From an uncultured Ruminococcus sp. (GTDB taxonomy: Bacteria; Bacillota; Clostridia; Oscillospirales; Acutalibacteraceae), in assembly GCA_902767285.1 (NCBI GenBank), contig CACXHC010000036.1, positions 1-11,078 on the forward strand: 11,078 nt of DNA, written 5' to 3'. Of the stretch, positions 6,221 to 11,078 are shown piece after piece. The notes beneath the pieces were generated by a model. It saw only the letters and a program-made list of their open reading frames with translations. It made no database searches and was not told the DNA's origin. How positions within the stretch are numbered: position 1 is the stretch's first letter; each line of letters opens with the position of its first letter. The translations under genes were made by a program, and so were the position numbers.

Positions 6221-6631
6221 ATGAAAAAATTATTTGCGGTTTTGCTTAGTGCTATGATTCTTTCTTTCGTAGCTATATCTGCAAGTGCTTACGATAGTCC
6301 GACAGTTCACCCCGGCAGTGATACAGACACATCTGCTTCCGATACAGAAGGTCACGGCGGAAGCAGCGAGCTTGGCAGTGACTCAGACTATGACGGCGGA
6401 AGAAGCAGACCCGAAAGTGACGGCGAGGGTTCAGACGGCGAAGGTGGAAGAAGCAGACCTTCCAGCGATTCCGACAAATCCTCAAGTTCTTCAAAAACAT
6501 CGTCAACAACATCTACATCAAGCACATCACCTAAAACAGGTGTTCCGGTAGCTTACGGACTCTTGATGGCAGCAGCAGCGGCTGTTTTCGGCGGTGTAGC
6601 ATTGACATCTAAAAAGAAAATCGAAGATTAA
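6221..6631 (+). CDS. Small Ser/Asp/Gly-rich sortase-anchored surface protein
   Basis: A 136-residue cell-wall protein with three clear parts. Residues 1-23 are a signal peptide ending ASA. Residues 24-102 form a low-complexity region rich in Ser, Asp, Gly, Glu and Thr, with DSD units and a repeated GGRSRP (59-64 and 75-80), ending in a Ser/Thr/Lys tract. The C-terminus is a sorting signal: SPKTG (103-107), a hydrophobic segment (about 108-129) and KKK. SPKTG fits the (S/P)PxTG motif known for Clostridioides difficile sortase B, and the next gene is a class B sortase, so the two probably form a substrate-enzyme pair. No folded domain is visible. The exposed part of about 80 residues is probably disordered and could be a spacer, a glycosylation substrate or a cation-binding coat. 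I do not recognise a named family. Confidence 0.8.
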   Translation: MKKLFAVLLSAMILSFVAISASAYDSPTVHPGSDTDTSASDTEGHGGSSELGSDSDYDGGRSRPESDGEGSDGEGGRSRPSSDSDKSSSSSKTSSTTSTSSTSPKTGVPVAYGLLMAAAAAVFGGVALTSKKKIED

Positions 6632-6649
6632 TTTTAACGGATTTCTTTA

Positions 6650-7537
6650 ATGAAAAATAATAGCAAAAAAAAGGCATGGGCGGCGGTCTGGGTCATCTCG
6701 ATCGTGCTTGTTATTGTGGCTTTGGCGTGCCTTTGCGGTTATCTTTACAAGATGTATTCCGCCGGTAAGGGTTACGATGACCTTCATTCCGCAATTGAAA
6801 GCATGGTTGATGGTGTATTGACTGATTCGCCCGATTTGCCTGCCAACTCCGATAGTTCTGATGACACAGCATCCAATACATCCGATGCTGATGTTAGCAA
6901 TAGCAGTAAAACGTCATCTTCTGCGAAAAAAGTTGATAAAATAAATAATGGGGTCAATTTTACCGAACTCCAAAAAATTAATCCGGATATTTACGCATGG
7001 ATAAAAATTCCGAATACTTATGTTGATTATCCCGTTTTGCAGACCGATGGCGATGATTCGTTCTATTTGAATCATAATTATAAAAAAGAATATGAGTTCG
7101 CAGGAAGTATATACACCGAAAAACTCAACAGCAAAGATTTTTCTGACCCGAATACGGTTTTGTATGGGCATAATATGCTTAACGGAACAATGTTCTGTAC
7201 TTTGCATAATTTCAGAGATCCAAATTTCTTTGCGTCAAATCCGTATATATATGTGTATATGCCAGACAGAACTTTGACTTATGAAATTTTTTCGGCATAC
7301 GAGTATGATGACAGGCACATTCTGTATTCGTTCGATTTCAGCGATGAAGATGTTTTCGCCGATTATCTCGAATATGCCACAAATCCAACAGAATCGATGA
7401 TGTGCAACAGGCGTGATGTTGAAGTTACAACCGATGATAAAATAATCACCCTAAGCACTTGTCTTGATAATATTGATACCTCAAGGTATCTTGTTCAAGG
7501 AGTTTTAGTAAGCGATGAGCCGGCAAAAATCAAATGA
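6650..7537 (+). CDS. srtB: Class B sortase
   Basis: Membrane-bound transpeptidase, 295 residues, that would cut the neighbouring protein at SPKTG between Thr and Gly and link it to peptidoglycan. Residues 1-8 are basic and 10-33 form an N-terminal membrane anchor, giving the type II orientation of sortases. A Ser/Asp-rich linker (about 58-93) leads to the sortase fold. Catalytic residues are H174 (LYGHNM), C271 (TLSTC) and R279 (TSRYLVQG). The INPDIYAWIKIP and YPVLQTDGDDSFYL stretches are typical of SrtB. The linker makes it longer than many SrtB proteins. Its composition resembles the disordered part of the upstream surface protein. It starts 18 nt after that gene with only a weak ribosome site (GGAT), so translation may be low or coupled. 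Its end overlaps the next gene by 23 nt. Confidence 0.92.
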   Translation: MKNNSKKKAWAAVWVISIVLVIVALACLCGYLYKMYSAGKGYDDLHSAIESMVDGVLTDSPDLPANSDSSDDTASNTSDADVSNSSKTSSSAKKVDKINNGVNFTELQKINPDIYAWIKIPNTYVDYPVLQTDGDDSFYLNHNYKKEYEFAGSIYTEKLNSKDFSDPNTVLYGHNMLNGTMFCTLHNFRDPNFFASNPYIYVYMPDRTLTYEIFSAYEYDDRHILYSFDFSDEDVFADYLEYATNPTESMMCNRRDVEVTTDDKIITLSTCLDNIDTSRYLVQGVLVSDEPAKIK

Positions 7538-8624
7538 TATTCCAAGCAGAAACGCTGATAAAAAATCCCCGAACAAAGCATTGAAAGTTTTCGGCGTTAC
7601 GGCGGCAGTGATCATAGGAATACTTGTCATTGTTGCTGTAACGCTGATTGTTCTTATGTTTAACGGGCAGAAAAAAGCTCTCGGAGATAACCAAAATATT
7701 GATGTCGTTTCGGTTCCCGAGGAGGTTACGGCAAGCGTGGTTCGTGAAGAAACCGGAACCGATCACGATGCCTATGTTTATTACAATGACAAAAAATATA
7801 AATATAATGATAAGGTAACCACCGTACTCTTTGCCGGTGTTGATAAGCACGTTGACGAGCAAACCGGAATTTTTGGCACAGCAGGTCAGGCAGATACGAT
7901 TATTGTTGCCGCACTTAATACCGAAACAGGCAAATATAAAATGATGGCGGTTTCTCGTGATACTATGGTCGATGTAAACGTCATAAATCCTTCGGGCGAG
8001 TTTCAGGGTACCGAAAAAATGCAGATTTGTCTTGCTTATGCCTACGGTGACGGCAAAGAATCAAGCTGCGAAAATCTCAAACGCTCTGTTTCGAGAATGA
8101 TGTTCGGCATACCCGTTAACGCATACGCCGCGATCGATTTGGATGCCATACCGATATTGAATGACGGTATCGGCGGTGTTGAAGTAAATGTTATTGAAGA
8201 TTTGAGCCACAAAGATCCAAATCTTGTTCTTGGTTCAAGGATCCTTCTTGACGGACGACAAGCTGAGATTTTCGTTAGGTCGAGAGATACTAAGGGTGAC
8301 GAAAATCAAAATAATCTGCGAATGGAGCGACAAAGAGAATATCTTACGTCATTTATAAAAAAGACTCTTTCGCAGACAAAAGAAGATATAAAAACTCCGC
8401 TCAGGCTGTACAACAGCGTTTCGGATTATATGGTTACGGATATAGATGCGGCGGCAGTTACATATTATACAAGTGTTTTTTTGAAGTCGGGATTTTCGGC
8501 GGACGAGAATTTTATCAAACTGCCCGGCAGAACTACGGCGAGCGAAAAATATGCCGAATATTATGTTGATAACGAAGCGTTATTTGATATGATTCTCGAT
8601 ATTTATTATACAGAAGTAAAATAG
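7515..8624 (+). CDS. LytR-CpsA-Psr (LCP) family protein
   Basis: A 369-residue single-pass membrane protein. LCP enzymes move glycopolymers such as teichoic acids or capsule from lipid carriers to peptidoglycan; in some actinobacteria they glycosylate surface proteins. A basic N-terminus is followed by a membrane helix (about 24-49), a variable extracellular stem (50-100) and the LCP domain (about 101-285). Landmarks are LFAGVD (105-110), ADTIIVAALN (126-135), SRDT (147-150), GIGGVEV (218-224), LLDGRQA (244-250), RSRDTKGD (255-262) and the arginine cluster R269, R272 and R274, consistent with phosphate binding by family members. The start lies inside the sortase gene, with AAGGAG (7497-7502) 12 nt upstream, a rather long spacing. 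The operon position suggests work on the sortase-anchored protein or its anchoring site; the true substrate is unknown. Confidence 0.9.
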   Translation: MSRQKSNDIPSRNADKKSPNKALKVFGVTAAVIIGILVIVAVTLIVLMFNGQKKALGDNQNIDVVSVPEEVTASVVREETGTDHDAYVYYNDKKYKYNDKVTTVLFAGVDKHVDEQTGIFGTAGQADTIIVAALNTETGKYKMMAVSRDTMVDVNVINPSGEFQGTEKMQICLAYAYGDGKESSCENLKRSVSRMMFGIPVNAYAAIDLDAIPILNDGIGGVEVNVIEDLSHKDPNLVLGSRILLDGRQAEIFVRSRDTKGDENQNNLRMERQREYLTSFIKKTLSQTKEDIKTPLRLYNSVSDYMVTDIDAAAVTYYTSVFLKSGFSADENFIKLPGRTTASEKYAEYYVDNEALFDMILDIYYTEVK

Positions 8625-8634
8625 GTGATTTATT

Positions 8635-8901
8635 ATGAAATTGCGAAAAGGTTTTGTAACATACCAAACAGGCGAAAAACAATTGATGGTAGCGGCAGGA
8701 TCGGCATCAAAATATTTTAAAGGTCTTGTTAAAAGTAATGATACGGCGGCGTTCATAATAGATAATCTGAAAGAGGAAACGACTGTTGATAAAATTGTTG
8801 AGTCGATGACTAAAGTCTATGATGTTTCCAAGGAAAGGGCGTACAATGACGTTAATGCGGTTATTGATCAGCTTCGTGGCATTGGTGCGATAGATGAATG
8901 A
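8635..8901 (+). CDS. PqqD-like peptide-binding protein (RRE fold)
   Basis: An 88-residue cytoplasmic protein matching the PqqD pattern: beta-rich start (about 1-30), the SNDTAAFIIDNLKEETTVDKI helix-turn-helix core (split here as 34-43 and 44-54), then NDVNAVIDQLRGIGAID at the end. PqqD proteins are free-standing RiPP recognition elements that bind a leader peptide and present it to a modifying enzyme. No radical-SAM, YcaO or other maturase and no obvious precursor lies within this operon, so the partner is unknown. The start is supported by AGGTGA (8623-8628), which overlaps the stop codon of the LCP gene. The end overlaps the peptidase gene by 8 nt, implying joint expression. Assignment to the family is fairly firm; the function here is inferred. 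Confidence 0.8.
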   Translation: MKLRKGFVTYQTGEKQLMVAAGSASKYFKGLVKSNDTAAFIIDNLKEETTVDKIVESMTKVYDVSKERAYNDVNAVIDQLRGIGAIDE

Positions 8902-9349
8902 CAGGGATTTTGTCAATTATGAAGAGCTGCTTCAGAACGAAGGTGTTCTAATAGCTCCTAATGTCGGAAAAAGCATGATGCCTCTTTTGCGTGAAAATTA
9001 TGATATAATGGTCATCAAAAAAAAGGGTGCCGAAAGATGCAAAAAGTACGATGCTGTTCTCTACAAAAGCCGCGGCAGATATGTTATGCACAGAGTTATA
9101 AAGGTTAGGGAGAATGATTACGTTATTGTCGGCGATAATTGTCGTGTGCTTGAGTACGGTATCACCGATGATAATATTTTGGGAGTGCTGGTGGCAGTTC
9201 TCCGTGGGGGAAAACGTGAGCTGAAATGCGATTCGTTTATACTTAAATTGTACGCTCATTTATGGTGCGATTTCTTTCCTGTTAGGGCTTTTTTAATATT
9301 TTTGAGAGAGAAATTTGTTAAAATTGCTAAGTTAATTTTGAAAAAATAA
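8894..9349 (+). CDS. S24/S26-family signal-peptidase-like protein
   Basis: A 151-residue putative membrane-associated serine peptidase. The order of motifs is that of type I signal peptidases: NVGKSMMPLL (24-32) with the nucleophile S27, YVMHRVI (63-69), and VGDN (79-82) with D81. In the second box the lysine of standard bacterial enzymes is replaced by H66, the arrangement of the archaeal/eukaryotic (SipW-like) subgroup with Ser-His-Asp. There is no N-terminal membrane anchor. Instead a hydrophobic stretch lies near the C-terminus (about 114-137), followed by a Lys-rich tail. It starts inside the end of the PqqD-like gene without a clear ribosome site, suggesting translational coupling. It could cleave the operon's surface protein, a RiPP leader, or something encoded elsewhere. 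A terminator follows 8 bases after the stop. Confidence 0.8.
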   Translation: MNDRDFVNYEELLQNEGVLIAPNVGKSMMPLLRENYDIMVIKKKGAERCKKYDAVLYKSRGRYVMHRVIKVRENDYVIVGDNCRVLEYGITDDNILGVLVAVLRGGKRELKCDSFILKLYAHLWCDFFPVRAFLIFLREKFVKIAKLILKK

Positions 9350-9356
9350 TCGACTG

Positions 9357-9386
9357 CTGCACAGCTTAAAACTGTGCAGTTTTTTT
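9357..9386 (+). terminator. Rho-independent terminator of the sortase operon
   Basis: CTGCACAG (9357-9364) and CTGTGCAG (9372-9379) form a perfect 8-bp stem with a 7-base loop, followed by seven T (9380-9386). It closes the five-gene operon that starts at 6118. Confidence 0.9.
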
Positions 9387-9431
9387 CGTGAAAAATTCAG
9401 AAATCTATCACATTTAAGGCCTATTTTCTAC

Positions 9432-9460
9432 TTGACATATCGCCATTTTCAATTTATAAT
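9432..9460 (+). promoter_or_regulatory. Consensus promoter of the amylase gene
   Basis: TTGACA (9432-9437), a 17-nt spacer and TATAAT (9455-9460) match the sigma-A consensus exactly. The predicted transcript start is near 9467, leaving a leader of about 244 nt before the ATG. Such a strong promoter on a substrate-dependent gene suggests that control acts by a repressor or through the leader. Confidence 0.8.
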
Positions 9461-9466
9461 GTTATC

Positions 9467-9710
9467 AAAAGGATTATTGGATTTTACACAATTATTATTT
9501 TATATTCCAAAATTATTTGGAGTTATCTTCTTTTTAAACGGCCCTTTGTTTAAAACTAATAAAATCCCAACTTAATATTTGTGCAAAATCACAACATCCA
9601 AATGGTACATCTCATTATTGTAAATGAGTAGTTTTTTCGTTGACATCGGCTTCCTACAGAGCAGGTGAATGCGAGCATGACAGAACATTTTTGAGTAGGA
9701 GGAATACACC
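9467..9710 (+). promoter_or_regulatory. Long structured 5' leader of the amylase mRNA
   Basis: This stretch holds several potential structures and no convincing ORF. TCCAAA (9506-9511) and TTTGGA (9516-9521) are palindromic around 4 bases. TTTTAAAC (9532-9539) and GTTTAAAA (9548-9555) are perfect 8-base arms around an 8-base loop. CTCATT (9611-9616) and AATGAG (9623-9628) form a weak stem followed by TTTTTT (9632-9637), like a weak attenuator. CTTCCTAC (9650-9657) can pair with GTAGGAGG (9695-9702), which is the ribosome site. It matches no riboswitch that I recognise. Confidence 0.45.
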
Positions 9711-11078
9711 ATGACCTTAAAAAGAACGATGTGTGCATTACTTGCAGCATCAATGTTGACAACAGGTGTTGTTGCGGCTCAGACTTCAGCTTCCGCAGCA
9801 GAGGTAGAAGAGGCAGAGTCCACAGCAACATTGGAAGCAGAGGCTTCCGCACTTCCCGCAAGCATTAAAGACGGTAACATTTTACACGCACTTAACTGGA
9901 AACTTAATGACATTAAAGAAGAAATTCCGAACATCGCAAAGGCAGGATTCGTAGCAGTTCAGACTTCGCCGATACAGCCTCATGACGGTTCCGGACATTG
10001 GTATTGGCTCTATCAGCCCACAGATTTCAGACCCGGCAACGAACTCGGTTCTGAGGATGATTTGAAGGCTCTTTGTGCAGAAGCTGAAAAATACGGTGTT
10101 CAGATCGTTGTTGACGTTGTAGCAAACCACTTTGCAGGCAATCACAGCAATATTCCTGATATTTTCAAGAACAACGAAGGAACATACTTCCATAATTCAG
10201 GTTACGGCACAAGCTCCGGTCAGAAAGGCGTTGACTGGAACAACCGTTGGCAGGTAACTCACTGCGATATTGGTATGCCCGACCTCAACTCCGAGCATCC
10301 TGATGTTCAGAACTATGTACTCAATTATATCAAGCAACTTAAGGCTGATGGCGTTGACGGTATCCGTTGGGACGCTGCAAAGCATATAGGACTTCCTTCA
10401 GAAGATAATTGTCAGTTCTGGCCCGTTGTTACAAGTGCGGGACTCTACCACTACGGCGAGATCCTCGACAGCCCCGGCGGTGACGGTGCTGCTGTTATGA
10501 AGGAATATACAAAATACATGAGCGTTACCGATAACCAGTATGGTAACAACACAAGAGGTTCTTTCATGGGCGGTCAGCCTATGGGCGGATACGGCAACTG
10601 GACAGCTCAGGGCGTTGATGCAACAGGTATCGTTTACTGGGCAGAATCCCACGATACATTCTTCAACGGTCAAGAATCTCAGGCAGCAAATACAAACGTA
10701 ATCAACAGAACTTATGCAGCGATCGCAAGCCGTTACGGTTCACAGGCACTCTATATGTCACGTCCGACAGGTGCATGGGGCCACAACGAAGCAGGCTACG
10801 GCTCAAAGGGCGATACTTCCGCAGCATTCTCCAAGGAAGTAGCAGCAGTTAACGCATTCCGTAATGCTATGGGTTCAAAGAGAGACTATTACACAAGCTC
10901 CAACGGTTGTGCAGTTATCACACGTCAGGGCGGCGGTGCTGTTATCGTTAAAGGTAGCGGCAGCGGTAACGTTACAGTTGAAAACGGCGGCGGATATGCA
11001 ACTCCCGGCACATATCAGGATAAGATCACAGGCAACACATTCACAGTAACATCAACAACTATTTCCGGTGATATCGGC
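9711..11078 (+). CDS. Secreted GH13 alpha-amylase, AmyE-like (3' end missing)
   Basis: Start of an extracellular endo-alpha-1,4-glucanase for starch; 456 codons are present and the frame stays open at the window edge. Residues 1 to about 30 are a signal peptide (ASAA cleavage region), then an acidic linker rich in Glu and Ala (31-50). The GH13 barrel shows region I DVVANH (135-140), MPDLN (189-193), region II GIRWDAAKH (217-225) with nucleophile D221, region III YGEIL (248-252) with acid/base E250, and region IV AESHDT (311-316) with D315. ILHALNW, QTSPIQ, YWLYQPT and DAAKHIGLP closely resemble B. subtilis AmyE, so GH13 subfamily 28 is likely. A beta-rich C domain starts near 400. Binding modules or a dockerin may follow outside the window. 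The start follows an excellent TAGGAGGA (9696-9703). It lies downstream of malEFG, consistent with shared use of starch. Confidence 0.93.
   Translation, partial: MTLKRTMCALLAASMLTTGVVAAQTSASAAEVEEAESTATLEAEASALPASIKDGNILHALNWKLNDIKEEIPNIAKAGFVAVQTSPIQPHDGSGHWYWLYQPTDFRPGNELGSEDDLKALCAEAEKYGVQIVVDVVANHFAGNHSNIPDIFKNNEGTYFHNSGYGTSSGQKGVDWNNRWQVTHCDIGMPDLNSEHPDVQNYVLNYIKQLKADGVDGIRWDAAKHIGLPSEDNCQFWPVVTSAGLYHYGEILDSPGGDGAAVMKEYTKYMSVTDNQYGNNTRGSFMGGQPMGGYGNWTAQGVDATGIVYWAESHDTFFNGQESQAANTNVINRTYAAIASRYGSQALYMSRPTGAWGHNEAGYGSKGDTSAAFSKEVAAVNAFRNAMGSKRDYYTSSNGCAVITRQGGGAVIVKGSGSGNVTVENGGGYATPGTYQDKITGNTFTVTSTTISGDIG

Noticed and set aside
9640..9668. Second promoter for the amylase from the TTGACA at 9640
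   Set aside because: No -10-like hexamer is found 16-18 bases downstream; the sequence there is GC-rich.
9589..9861. 90-codon minus-strand frame at the amylase start
   Set aside because: It overlaps the amylase signal-peptide region and leader, with no ribosome site or domain. It is a shadow of the real gene.
1..11078. CRISPR array, insertion sequence, phage or toxin-antitoxin genes
   Set aside because: No regularly spaced repeats, transposase motifs, terminal inverted repeats or phage genes were seen on either strand.

Overview
The window looks like a chromosomal segment from a low-GC Gram-positive gut anaerobe of the Ruminococcus / Oscillospiraceae type. This is an inference from the gene content (Gram-positive lipoprotein SBP, class B sortase, LCP protein, AmyE-like amylase), from the strong AGGAGG-type ribosome sites, and from the codon preferences (GCA and ACA heavy). 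A starch user resembling R. bromii would fit, but the species cannot be proved from this sequence.

Layout. (1) 1-1574: a lone murE-type Mur ligase on the minus strand. It ends in a GC-rich hairpin and T-tract region that also carries a degenerate duplicated GC repeat. (2) 1575-2176: a 600-base intergenic region with at least two good plus-strand promoters, two perfect 7-1-7 palindromes and a possible 21-codon ORF. (3) 2177-5992: a maltose/maltodextrin-type ABC importer, malE-malF-malG. A 14-bp stem with a T-run lies between malE and malF. No ATPase gene is present, and a perfect terminator follows malG. (4) 6118-9386: a compact five-gene cell-surface operon with its own promoter and terminator. 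It encodes a small Ser/Asp/Gly-rich protein with an SPKTG anchor, a class B sortase, a LytR-CpsA-Psr protein, a PqqD-like peptide-binding protein and a small S26-family signal-peptidase-like protein. (5) 9432-11078: a consensus promoter, a long structured leader of about 244 nt, and the first 456 codons of a secreted GH13 alpha-amylase resembling Bacillus subtilis AmyE. It runs off the end of the window.

How the genes fit together. The amylase would cut starch outside the cell, and MalEFG would import the maltodextrins using an ATPase encoded elsewhere. The operon between them looks like a dedicated surface-display unit: substrate, sortase and LCP protein. It ends unusually with a RiPP-type recognition protein and a signal-peptidase-like protein, without a visible modifying enzyme. 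That operon is the most interesting candidate for an undescribed system here. The regulatory DNA in front of malE and in front of the amylase also deserves attention.
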